Shown here piece after piece: positions 21,687 through 29,764 of a stretch of 45,460 bases of DNA; positions within the stretch are counted from its first letter, which is position 1; the number at the start of each line of letters is the position of its first letter. The notes under the pieces were generated by a model. The model did no database searches, had not been told where the DNA came from, and was given only the letters and a program-made list of their open reading frames with translations. The DNA comes from a virus: IMG/VR virus record IMGVR_UViG_3300042923_001810, positions 1-45,460 of that record. One strand, given 5' to 3'. The position numbers and the translations under genes are program-made.

Positions 21687-23412
21687 AGTAAAAATTGAAA
21701 TTCCACAGTATATAAAAGACTGGCATGACTATATAGAGGCTAAACCAAAGAGCCATGGTAAAGATATTAAAAAATTAAAGAAATTAATAGAAAAACTTCT
21801 CAAAAGTAAAATAGTATTTTATGATAATACGGATGTTGAAGCTTTTATTGATTTTTGTAAATTAGTAAAGCATAGAGAAGGTAGATGGGCCGGGCAACCT
21901 CTTGAATTATCTATAGAGCAAAAATATATTGCAGCTTGTGTTTTTGGATTTAAAATATATGATAGTGAATTAAATATGGTTGTAAGATATTTCAAGGAAA
22001 TGGTTCTGTTTGTTGCCAGAAAGTGGGGTAAGTCAACATTTGTATCTGCGATAGCTGATTTCATGCTGATTTGCGATAGGGAACCAGCAGCTCAAGTATG
22101 GTGCTTAGCCACACAAAAGCAACAGGCCAGCATAGTTTATGAAGCAGCTAAGAATTTTGCATTGGGTAGTGAAGCTTTAAGGCCTCACGTTAAAACTAGG
22201 AGAGATAAAGACAACTCAGAAATGCTTCTATTTCCTGCAGGGAATAGCTACATGAAAGCAGGAAGTAAAAATAGTAATTCCCAAGACGGCTTAAACCCGC
22301 ATTGTGTTGTAATAGATGAAATGCATGCGATTAAAGATAGAAATACTTATGATGTATTTTCCTCAGCCATGGGTGCCAGGACACAGCCTTTAATATTTAT
22401 CATAAGCACCTTTGGTTTTAATCGAGAGGGAATATTTGACAGTGTCTTTGAAAGATGCCAAGCTGTTTTAGATGGTAAAAGCGAAGAAAGACTTTTCCCT
22501 ATAATATTCAGAATAGATGATAATGATAAGCCCGAAGATAGAAGTTGCTGGATAAAAGCAAATCCAGGACTCATTGAAGCAAGACCAACTATGAGTTATC
22601 TTGAGGGTGAATATCTAAAAGCTTTAAAGGATCCTGCGCAATTACCATCTTTCTTGGCAAAACATTTGAACAGAGCAAGTTCTATGAGTGTTGTTTACTT
22701 CAATTTACAGGAAGTAGATAAATGCGCAATAGATATGACTTTAGATATGATACTAGATAAGTATGCTGCAGGTGGCGTAGACTTAGCTGAAACTACTGAT
22801 TTATGTTGTGCTTCAGTGCTTATACCTATCAAGGGAAAGTTATATTTATTCCAGAAATACTTCATAGCAAGTCAAAGAATTGAGCAAAATTCAAAAGCTG
22901 ATAAAATGGCATATGAAAGCTTCTGTAATACCAATGCTATGGATCCACTTAATAATGAACTCCTTAAAATATGTGATGGCAGTATGGTTAAGAAGAGTGA
23001 TGTAACACAATGGTATATTGAATTGGCTGAAAAGTATCAAGTTACATTTTGGAAAATAGGATATGACCGTTGGCATGGCGGGGATTGGGTTGACGACATG
23101 GAAATGAACGGTTTTCCTAAGGAAGATAATGATGGAAGAGGAGTAACGTTCCCTGTAGCTATGGGAGCAAAGACACTATCAGTACCTATGAAGGAAACAC
23201 GGTCACTCTTTGAAGATGAAATAATTCAATTTAGTAGGCACAATGGTTTATTTAGGTGGTGTACAACCAACACTGCAGCGAAGATAGATGTTAACACGAA
23301 TATACAACCTGATAAAGCAAAATCAAAGGCACGTATTGATGGATATGTGTCTTTTTTATGTGCCTATATTGCATATCAGAAAGTACAGGATCTGTTTGAA
23401 GAATATCAGTAA
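21679..23412 (+). CDS. terL: Large terminase subunit (Terminase_1 type)
   Basis: 577-residue packaging motor. Walker A appears as ARKWGKST at about 113-120 and Walker B as CVVIDEMHA at about 210-220. C-terminal nuclease acidic residues lie in GGVDLAETTD and GYDRWHGGDWVDDME. The 8-base overlap with terS (ATGGCTAA) suggests coupled translation; there is no separate ribosome site. GTG 21670 is an alternative start. It cuts and pumps phage DNA into the procapsid. Confidence 0.95.
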   Translation: MAKVKIEIPQYIKDWHDYIEAKPKSHGKDIKKLKKLIEKLLKSKIVFYDNTDVEAFIDFCKLVKHREGRWAGQPLELSIEQKYIAACVFGFKIYDSELNMVVRYFKEMVLFVARKWGKSTFVSAIADFMLICDREPAAQVWCLATQKQQASIVYEAAKNFALGSEALRPHVKTRRDKDNSEMLLFPAGNSYMKAGSKNSNSQDGLNPHCVVIDEMHAIKDRNTYDVFSSAMGARTQPLIFIISTFGFNREGIFDSVFERCQAVLDGKSEERLFPIIFRIDDNDKPEDRSCWIKANPGLIEARPTMSYLEGEYLKALKDPAQLPSFLAKHLNRASSMSVVYFNLQEVDKCAIDMTLDMILDKYAAGGVDLAETTDLCCASVLIPIKGKLYLFQKYFIASQRIEQNSKADKMAYESFCNTNAMDPLNNELLKICDGSMVKKSDVTQWYIELAEKYQVTFWKIGYDRWHGGDWVDDMEMNGFPKEDNDGRGVTFPVAMGAKTLSVPMKETRSLFEDEIIQFSRHNGLFRWCTTNTAAKIDVNTNIQPDKAKSKARIDGYVSFLCAYIAYQKVQDLFEEYQ

Positions 23413-23420
23413 TTTGAAAG

Positions 23421-24629
23421 GTGGTGAGAAACATAGGACTATTCAATAGTGTAAAAAACTTTTTTAAAGATGATAAACTCACAGCAACTAAACTTGTTAA
23501 TCTTCTAAATCAAGGATATTCTATACTGCAAATAAATAGGCAGATATACGATATCCCGGAGATTAGGACAGCTATTAACTTTGTTGCTGAAAAGATAGGA
23601 AGCGTGCCTTTTTATCACATTAGGGCAGATACTGAAGGCAATATGACAATGGTAAATGATAGCTTTCAGTACGTATTGACAGTTAGAACAAATAAGTATC
23701 AAGGACCACAAGTATTTTGGACTCAGATGATAACTAATTATCTTGTTAGTAACAATGCATTTGCTATGCCGGAATGGAATGATAATGGAACCCTAGCTGC
23801 CTTGTATGTACTTCCATTTACACAGTTTCAATTCTATCAGGATGATAATGGGAGATTGATAATAACCTTTAATGGAAATTCGGATTACTCATTTTATTAT
23901 GATGATATTATCCATCTACAGAGGTTTCCAACTAATAAGGGAGGTGCGCCTAAACAAGCCACTGGGAACTATACTACCATAGTAAATACAATGCAGAATC
24001 AAGCCGTTAAAGATAGTGAAACAAGCGGCAGAGTAGCTGCATTACTGCAAGTAAAATCTCAACTAAAAGGACCAGATTTGCTTAAAAAACTTAATGAGTT
24101 TAAAGATTTATTCTTAACAGCTGAAAACACTACAGGCTTTGGCATGATAGGAGCTGAATATGATGTTCATAACCTTGATTTAAAGATGACTCCACTGAAT
24201 ACACAGTTATTAACAGATATAACTAAGCAGCTATACAATTACTTTGGACCATCTTATGAAATTATAAATGGTACAGCTGGAGAGCTAGAAAATGAGCAGT
24301 TTGTTGATAATAAATTGAAACCAATTATTTATCAAATTCAAGAAGAGCTAACCTATAAGCTTTTCTCTTTCAAGGAAATAGCTTTTTATAATAAAATACA
24401 AGCCGAAACTGTGGATTTAGAAATAAGCACATTGGCAGCTAAGACCGCTTTTTATAAAGAAATGGTGTATGGAACTATCATGAGTAGAAATGAAATAAGG
24501 CGTAGGTTAGGAATGCCAAAAGGACCAGCTGAACTTGATAAATTCCTTGGTAATAAGAATTTCCAAACACTAGAGCCAGGGGTTTATAAAGTAGGCGAAG
24601 CACTAAATAACCCAGATGATGGGAAGTAA
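23421..24629 (+). CDS. HK97-family portal protein
   Basis: 402-residue portal, the DNA gate at the capsid vertex. Typical marks are the N-terminal GLFNSVKNFF, IPEIRTAINFVAEKIGSVPF, the middle FPTNKGG and the C-terminal GTIMSRNEIRRRLGMPKGP. The start is uncertain. GTG 23421 and 23424 overlap the ribosome site GGTGGTGAG, and the residue before GLF, where homologues begin with MGLF, is an ATA codon (23433). A rare ATA start is possible. Confidence 0.93.
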   Translation: MVRNIGLFNSVKNFFKDDKLTATKLVNLLNQGYSILQINRQIYDIPEIRTAINFVAEKIGSVPFYHIRADTEGNMTMVNDSFQYVLTVRTNKYQGPQVFWTQMITNYLVSNNAFAMPEWNDNGTLAALYVLPFTQFQFYQDDNGRLIITFNGNSDYSFYYDDIIHLQRFPTNKGGAPKQATGNYTTIVNTMQNQAVKDSETSGRVAALLQVKSQLKGPDLLKKLNEFKDLFLTAENTTGFGMIGAEYDVHNLDLKMTPLNTQLLTDITKQLYNYFGPSYEIINGTAGELENEQFVDNKLKPIIYQIQEELTYKLFSFKEIAFYNKIQAETVDLEISTLAAKTAFYKEMVYGTIMSRNEIRRRLGMPKGPAELDKFLGNKNFQTLEPGVYKVGEALNNPDDGK

Positions 24630-24643
24630 AGGAGGATAATAAC

Positions 24644-25294
24644 TTGGAAAATAAAGATAAGAGATCTCCATTAACTGCTCAAAGTAAAAGAAAAATGAAT
24701 TTTGAAAATGAAAAATCAAAGTTTAGAGCAGCAACTGAAGAAGTAAATGGACAGCAAGTTAGAATATTAAAAGGTTACCCAATATTATTCGGGGTCTATG
24801 GAAAGCCGTACCTCGGCAGTAAATGGGTAGAAAGAATAGACAAAAGTTCGGTAGCGACAGTAGACTTCTCTAAACTAGTTTTATTGCTTGACCATAATAC
24901 AAATTGGGTTCTAGCAAGAGCAGGTAAAAATATGGAGGTTACTATTGATGATGTCGGAGTGTTTATAAAAGTAACATTAGGCAATACATGGCTTGATGAT
25001 TACGTATATGACAGAGTTAACTCTGAAATAATCGATGGAATGTCATTTTGGTTTGATAATCAATCCATGATTGCATCAGATTGGGAAAATAAAATCGATG
25101 TGGTAACAAAGATAAATGCAATATATGAAGTGAGCATAGTTGTGTTTCCAGCTTATGAGGAAACTGTTGTTATTACAGTAGATGGTACTGACCATGCACC
25201 AACTCCTGAATCTAATCCAGTACCAGATACAGTTGGAGATGAGAGCGAAGAACTAAAAAAACAAGCCTTAATTAGTTTAATAGAATTATTGTAG
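24644..25294 (+). CDS. HK97-type prohead protease
   Basis: 216-residue serine protease of the U35 (HK97 gp4) family. It processes the delta domain of the capsid protein during maturation. The likely catalytic histidine is in LLLDHNTNWVLAR and the serine in IDGMSFWF, with ISTVVFPAY-like EVSIVVFPAYEET after it. The start is TTG 24644, 9 bases behind GGAGGAT. Normal length. Directly upstream of the capsid gene, as expected. Confidence 0.9.
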   Translation: MENKDKRSPLTAQSKRKMNFENEKSKFRAATEEVNGQQVRILKGYPILFGVYGKPYLGSKWVERIDKSSVATVDFSKLVLLLDHNTNWVLARAGKNMEVTIDDVGVFIKVTLGNTWLDDYVYDRVNSEIIDGMSFWFDNQSMIASDWENKIDVVTKINAIYEVSIVVFPAYEETVVITVDGTDHAPTPESNPVPDTVGDESEELKKQALISLIELL

Positions 25295-25306
25295 GAGGAA
25301 TGTAAA

Positions 25307-26527
25307 ATGAAATTAAGCCAAAAAGAAATAGCTGAATTAAAAAGAGAGCAAACAGAGCTTGAAGCAAAGAGGTCTGAGCTAAAAGAAAAATGTAAGAATC
25401 ATAGGACTATGTCTACAGAAGACCTAAATGGTGCAGCTGAAAATTTAAGGACAGTATCTACTAGATTAGATGAAATTGGTGAGCAACTAAAAGATTCAGT
25501 AGTTGAAAAAAGAGGAGGGCTAGGCATGTTAAAAGACATAAAAGGAAATGAAATTAATCAAGAAAACTTCAGGTCCAGTTCAAGATATAGAGACGCATTT
25601 TACAGAAGCTATCTAAATGGAAAAGTCAGTGAAGAGGATTCTGAAGTATTAAGTTTTGGTAAGAGATCTATAACTGATATGAATGGTGGTAGCGTAACTA
25701 GTGGAGCTGACTATCTTGTTCCACAAACTACACTAGACAAAGTGTATTCAATAACACAGCAATATGGCAGATTGTATGCTGCAATAACTAAGTTTGGATT
25801 TACTGGTGATGTAACTTTACCTATAGGAACAACTGGTGCACCAACTGAAGAATCAGATGGTACAGTCGAATTAAACTTCTCATTTACTGAGGTAAAGATT
25901 TCTCAGCAAGCTGTAGTTGCAACTATTACTGTTAAAAACTTATTGTTAAAAAACAGTATCCCTGCATTTGAGCAATATTTAGCAATGGAAATAGGGAAAT
26001 ATATAGGATTACTTTGTGAAAACTATGTATTAAATGGTTCAACAGAGACTTCTTCTTTCCAAGGTATAATATCTGCAATAAAATCAGGTACTTCTGAAGC
26101 GAAGGCTTATTCTACAATGGATTGGGGGCAACTTACAGATATACAAGCTGAGGTAGAGAGCCCATACGGTGATAATGCATCTTGGGTTATGAAACGTAGT
26201 ACTTTCTTTAAGAAATTTAAGCGTATGACAGATGCTGCAGGTATGCCATTATGTACTACAGCACCAATAACAGCTTCATGGCAGTCAGGATATTTTATTG
26301 ATGGACAACCAGTAATATTTACTTCCCAAATGCCAGACGTTAATTCGGTACTTTATGGAGATTTATCAACTTTTATTGCTAATGAATCAGAATCCTTTGT
26401 TATTGAAGCTAATGCTTCTCAGAAATTCTCCTCTGATGAAACAGTATGGAGAGGTAAGCTTTATAGCGGTGGAAAGCCGCTATTTGCAAAGACTTCATTC
26501 AGTTACTGGAGTTATTCAGCAACATAA
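25307..26527 (+). CDS. Major capsid protein, HK97 fold
   Basis: 406 residues. An N-terminal coiled-coil delta domain (about 1-80, rich in E and K) serves as scaffold and is removed by the protease. The mature shell part starts near GGSVTSGADYLVPQTTLDKV (about 128-147), with FTFTEV-like beta strands, and ends in FAKTSFSYW. Family length and gene order portal-protease-capsid are typical. GGAGGAAT precedes ATG 25307. Confidence 0.95.
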   Translation: MKLSQKEIAELKREQTELEAKRSELKEKCKNHRTMSTEDLNGAAENLRTVSTRLDEIGEQLKDSVVEKRGGLGMLKDIKGNEINQENFRSSSRYRDAFYRSYLNGKVSEEDSEVLSFGKRSITDMNGGSVTSGADYLVPQTTLDKVYSITQQYGRLYAAITKFGFTGDVTLPIGTTGAPTEESDGTVELNFSFTEVKISQQAVVATITVKNLLLKNSIPAFEQYLAMEIGKYIGLLCENYVLNGSTETSSFQGIISAIKSGTSEAKAYSTMDWGQLTDIQAEVESPYGDNASWVMKRSTFFKKFKRMTDAAGMPLCTTAPITASWQSGYFIDGQPVIFTSQMPDVNSVLYGDLSTFIANESESFVIEANASQKFSSDETVWRGKLYSGGKPLFAKTSFSYWSYSAT

Positions 26528-26547
26528 TAAGATGGAGGGTGATTTAA

Positions 26548-26739
26548 TTGGCTAGAAAAAAGCAGACACCAGAAGCTGTTGAAATAAAACAAGCTGATGG
26601 TGTTGTTTTTATGAAAGTAACAAGGCCGCTCACAACTCAAGAGCATGAAGAGTTGTCAAAGAAACTAAGATATGAATCAGAGAATACAGGGCTTGAAATA
26701 GTCCTGATTCCATTCTCTGTGGAGGTAACTGAGGGGTGA
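26548..26739 (+). CDS. Small protein after capsid gene
   Basis: 63 residues (DGVVFMKVTRPLTTQEHEELSKKLRYESENTGLEIVLIPF), a beta-alpha-beta pattern. TTG 26548 follows GGAGGGTGA. Similar short proteins stand between capsid and head-tail connector in many clostridial phages. The role is unknown, perhaps capsid decoration or head completion. Confidence 0.7.
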   Translation: MARKKQTPEAVEIKQADGVVFMKVTRPLTTQEHEELSKKLRYESENTGLEIVLIPFSVEVTEG

Positions 26740-26743
26740 AAAC

Positions 26744-27046
26744 ATGATATTGACCTCACAAGATGCAGTTGATGTTTTAGGATATAGCGAGGTGGCTGAG
26801 TTGCCGCCTCGTGTCTCAAGTATTCTACTTCCTGCAATAGATGGCTTTATAGAAGAAGCTGCAGGACTTGATTATGGTACTATTACAAGTTCTTATAAAA
26901 AGATTGATCCGACAGCAAAATTACTCGCCTCAATGCTACTTGTAAATTGGTTTGAAAATCCATCCATGATGGGTAAGACCAACGAGCTGCCTTATGGAAT
27001 AACAAGTCTATTAACTCAACTTCAGGCTAAAGCATTACCAGGTTAG
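26744..27046 (+). CDS. Head-tail connector (gp6-like)
   Basis: 100-residue connector of the gp6/gp15-like family. The N-terminal helix SQDAVDVLGYSE, the region ILLPAIDGFIEEAAGLDYG and the LLASMLLVNWFENPSMMG segment fit the family. It would attach under the portal. ATG 26744 follows GAGGGGTGA; short gap to the next gene. Confidence 0.85.
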   Translation: MILTSQDAVDVLGYSEVAELPPRVSSILLPAIDGFIEEAAGLDYGTITSSYKKIDPTAKLLASMLLVNWFENPSMMGKTNELPYGITSLLTQLQAKALPG

Positions 27047-27058
27047 TGGGGTGAGATT

Positions 27059-27376
27059 ATGAATCCAGGAGAGTTAAGACATAGAATAACTATTCAAAAA
27101 CTAGTAAATACGCAAGATACTTTTGGTCAACCTGTAGAGCAGTGGTCTGATGTGGTAACTGTATGGGCTAGTGTTAATCCTATTGTGGGCAAGGAATTTT
27201 TTGCCGCTGAAACTGTGAATAGTGAAGTTTCTCATAAAATAAGGATTAGATATAAACAAAACATAACTCCTGACATGAGAATTAAATTTAAAGATAGATA
27301 TTTCAGTATTCAAAGCGTTATAGATTACCAGGAGCGCAACATAGAATTACAACTTATGTGCAAGGAGCTGGTATAG
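27059..27376 (+). CDS. Head closure / head-tail joining protein
   Basis: 105-residue protein of the SPP1 gp16-like head-closure family. Marks are the start NPGELRHRITIQKLV and DTFGQPVEQWSDVVTVWASVNPIVGKEFF, then the C-terminal RYFSIQSVIDYQERNIELQLMCKE. It plugs the portal after packaging. Its stop overlaps the GTG of the next gene by one base. Confidence 0.9.
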   Translation: MNPGELRHRITIQKLVNTQDTFGQPVEQWSDVVTVWASVNPIVGKEFFAAETVNSEVSHKIRIRYKQNITPDMRIKFKDRYFSIQSVIDYQERNIELQLMCKELV

Positions 27377-27816
27377 TGCCTACACATAAAATTGAAGGCA
27401 TGAAAGAACTTGAACGTATGATAAAGAGAGCTGGTGAACTTCCGCAAAGATGTGTTACTTTAGCTGCGAAAAAAGGGGCAAATATACCTAAGAAGATAGC
27501 GAGAAAAGGTGGCTGGATTGACAAAACTGGAAGCCTAAGACGTGGAATAGTTTTAAAAGGTGAACGTTCCAAAGTTAAAGGTAAGAAAGTATACCAGGTA
27601 ACCATGGATGCAAAGATGAATGATACATTTGTTAAGAAATCCAAAGCTGGTATTAGATATTATTATCCAGCAAGCCAGGAATATGGCTTTAGAACTAAAA
27701 ATGGTGGATACATTCCAGGTTTTCACTTTATGAGGAATGCGATGGTAAACAACTATAGTAAAATTGAAAATGAAATTGTAGATGTCTTATCAAAAGAGAT
27801 AGACAAATTGAAGTAG
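27376..27816 (+). CDS. HK97 gp10-like tail completion protein
   Basis: 146 residues. The N-terminal HKIEGMKELERMIKRAGELP and a C-terminal PASQEYGFRTKNGGYIPGFHFMRNAM with R-rich beta strands are typical of HK97-gp10-like neck/tail completion proteins. GTG 27376 is preferred because AAGGAG lies 9 bases upstream; the frame reaches back to 27358. It joins head and tail. Confidence 0.88.
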   Translation: MPTHKIEGMKELERMIKRAGELPQRCVTLAAKKGANIPKKIARKGGWIDKTGSLRRGIVLKGERSKVKGKKVYQVTMDAKMNDTFVKKSKAGIRYYYPASQEYGFRTKNGGYIPGFHFMRNAMVNNYSKIENEIVDVLSKEIDKLK

Positions 27817-27825
27817 GTGGCAATT

Positions 27826-28209
27826 ATGACCTTTGGTGAAGCTCTAAGAGCTGAGTTAATAAACGTAGTAGAGTTAAACAATAAGGTATTCCCTTTAGTA
27901 GCACCTAAAGATACAAAAGCTCCATACTTAGTTTATAGACGTGGTGTAACTGAGTATGACAAAACATTAGGCGGCATATCAAGGCTTAAAACTAATGGAA
28001 TTTATGAATTGGTTTTAATAGCAGATAACTATTCAGATATCGAGCGCATGAGTGGAAGTGCTGTTGATAAATTAGTCAGTTTTTTAGGTAGAGAAGTAGG
28101 TGATTCAGATATTAAAGTTAGAAACATAACTGTAAAAGTTATCGGTGACTCATATGAGCCTGAAATAGAAAAATACAGGTGTGATTTAGAAATCAAAGTA
28201 AATTACTAA
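27826..28209 (+). CDS. Tail terminator-like protein (DUF3168 type)
   Basis: 127 residues. The pattern MTFGEALRAELINVVEL, KAPYLVYRRG and YELVLIADNYSDIERM followed by the end YRCDLEIKVNY matches the DUF3168/tail-terminator class that caps the tail tube. ATG 27826 with AGGTGG just upstream is preferred to GTG 27817. Confidence 0.85.
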   Translation: MTFGEALRAELINVVELNNKVFPLVAPKDTKAPYLVYRRGVTEYDKTLGGISRLKTNGIYELVLIADNYSDIERMSGSAVDKLVSFLGREVGDSDIKVRNITVKVIGDSYEPEIEKYRCDLEIKVNY

Positions 28210-28223
28210 GGAGGTATTAGTCA

Positions 28224-28928
28224 ATGTTTCAATCTATAGGTACAAAATTAAAAATTGGAGCAAATAGTATCACAGAGCTTACAAGCATAGGTGGTCTTGA
28301 TTTAACTGCTGATACAATAGAATCTACAACACTTGATAGTGATGGGTTTAGAACATTTATACAAGGCCTTAAAGATGCAGGAGAAGTAAGCGCAAGTGGT
28401 TTCTTCAATCCAGGTGATACAAACGGACAAAAAGCAATGCTAGATGCTTTCAATAATGGAACTTTGCTTAACTATACAATATTATTCCCTGCAGCTCTAG
28501 GTGCTTCATGGGATTTTCAAGGAATAGTTACAGGATTTAAGACAGGAGCAGAGCTTGAGGATGGCATAAGCTTTGAAGCAACTATTAAAGTAAGTGGTAA
28601 GCCATCACTAGGCTTAACTCCTTCAGGTGGACTTACTGCATTAGCACTTACTGGTGCTGGTGGAGCGTTAACACCAGCGTTTAATAATGGTACATACTCC
28701 TATGCATTCAGTGGATTAACTGCAACATCTGTAACAGTTACAGCAACTGCAGCAAATCATAGCTTAGCATTATATGTTGATGGAGTATTTAATCAGAATT
28801 TAACAAGTGGCAGTGCTTCAGCAGCCATAGCAATGCTAGCAATAGGCTCTAAGATGCTCACTATATTAGCAAATGAAAGTGGAAAAACGCAGAAAATTTA
28901 TGAAGTGGTTGTGGCAAAAACAGCCTGA
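28224..28928 (+). CDS. Major tail tube protein with C-terminal Ig-like domain
   Basis: 234 residues. The first about 130 residues form the tail tube fold (IGTKLKIGANSITELTSIGG...FNPGDTNGQKAMLDAFNNGT). The last about 100 begin LTPSGGLTALALTGAGGALTPAFNNGTYSY and resemble the cadherin-like beta-sandwich domain (PF12733 type), displayed on the tail surface. Such domains are thought to aid weak adhesion to cells or glycans. AAGGAGGT precedes ATG 28224. Confidence 0.9.
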   Translation: MFQSIGTKLKIGANSITELTSIGGLDLTADTIESTTLDSDGFRTFIQGLKDAGEVSASGFFNPGDTNGQKAMLDAFNNGTLLNYTILFPAALGASWDFQGIVTGFKTGAELEDGISFEATIKVSGKPSLGLTPSGGLTALALTGAGGALTPAFNNGTYSYAFSGLTATSVTVTATAANHSLALYVDGVFNQNLTSGSASAAIAMLAIGSKMLTILANESGKTQKIYEVVVAKTA

Positions 28929-28953
28929 TAGCTAGGGGTTTCCCTCTGGCTAT
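28928..28953 (+). terminator. Attenuator-like hairpin after the tail tube gene
   Basis: ATAGCTAGGGG pairs with CCTCTGGCTAT (11 bp with two G-T) around TTTC, then TTATTTTAT. It probably reduces transcription beyond the highly expressed tube gene rather than stopping it, because the chaperone and tape measure follow in the same operon. Confidence 0.6.
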
Positions 28954-28979
28954 TTATTTTATAGTTTGGGGGTGAAATC

Positions 28980-29063
28980 GTGTCTATAGCAGTACAAATA
29001 ACGCTAATAATTTGTTCCACATTAATAATCTTATGTTTACTTGGAAGTAGAAAAAATAAATGA
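28980..29063 (+). CDS. 27-residue membrane microprotein
   Basis: Single hydrophobic helix (AVQITLIICSTLIILCLLG, residues 4-22) and a basic tail SRKNK. GTG 28980 has GGGGGTGA ahead of it with proper spacing, and 15 bases later the chaperone gene starts. Its place between tail tube and chaperone is unusual. It might be a translational coupling leader or a small membrane protein. Confidence 0.5.
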   Translation: MSIAVQITLIICSTLIILCLLGSRKNK

Positions 29064-29078
29064 TATGGAGGAATACAT

Positions 29079-29426
29079 ATGCCAGATAAAAATGATGTTG
29101 TAATGATAGAGCTTGATAGACCAAGAATGCTGTGGTTTGGACATAAAGCATTAAAGAAGCTTGGAGCATTAACAGGGAAATCATTGGATCAGATGGATTT
29201 TGAAAACTTTGACTCTGAACAAATAGAAAAAATACTTTATTGTGGACTGATAACAGATGCCAAAGCACATAACGAAGTTCTAAAACTTGAAGATATGGAA
29301 GATTTATTGGACATGGTACCTTTTAATGAACTTATAGAAAAGATGGGTAAAGCATTTAATGCTTCCTTTGGGATTAAAGGTGGATCAAAAAACTTTCAAG
29401 GGATTGCAGACAACAATCAGAGTTAA
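29079..29426 (+). CDS. Tail assembly chaperone gpG
   Basis: 115-residue helical chaperone that covers the tape measure during tail assembly. Segments RMLWFGHKALKKLGALTGKSLDQMDFENF and LEDMEDLLDMVPFNELIEKMGKAFNASFG fit gpG-type proteins. ATG 29079 follows TATGGAGG. Near its end it carries the slippery site described at 29387-29393. Confidence 0.88.
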   Translation: MPDKNDVVMIELDRPRMLWFGHKALKKLGALTGKSLDQMDFENFDSEQIEKILYCGLITDAKAHNEVLKLEDMEDLLDMVPFNELIEKMGKAFNASFGIKGGSKNFQGIADNNQS

Positions 29427-29749
29427 AGCCTGACGAATGGGATTGGGAAGAATCCCTAAAGACTGCAATCCATCTTGGAATAAGCATAAATGACTATGAT
29501 GATATAACTCCATATCAATTAACTTTATATGCTGAAGTCTATAATGAGCAAAAGAAAGAAGAAATAGAGCTTCAAAAACAACTCACTTATTTAGGGGCCT
29601 TATGGACCAGCAGACTTGTATGGCAGAAAAGACCACAGTCATATGAGCAGCTTACTAAGCAAAATAGTGATAAAAAGAAAATGACTCCAGAAGAAATACT
29701 TGCAGAAGTTATGAAGATAAATGCTGAACTCGGAGGAACAACATATTAA
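29079..29749 (+). CDS. Tail assembly chaperone gpGT, made by -1 frameshift
   Basis: After the slippery A AAA AAC (29387-29393) the -1 frame is open from 29393 to the stop at 29747-29749, giving a 223-residue fusion. The added part (ELKPDEWDWEESLKTAIHLG, then ITPYQLTLYAEVYN and a helical LTYLGALWTSRLVW) is a typical T domain with tryptophans that bind the tape measure. Frameshift chaperones are conserved in long-tailed phages. The frame and site are seen; efficiency is unknown. Confidence 0.9.
29387..29393 (+). promoter_or_regulatory. Programmed -1 ribosomal frameshift site
   Basis: A AAA AAC in phase with the gpG frame (codons TCA AAA AAC), the classic X XXY YYZ heptamer, placed 11 codons before the gpG stop. 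Confidence 0.9.
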
Positions 29750-29764
29750 GAAGGGAGGTATATT

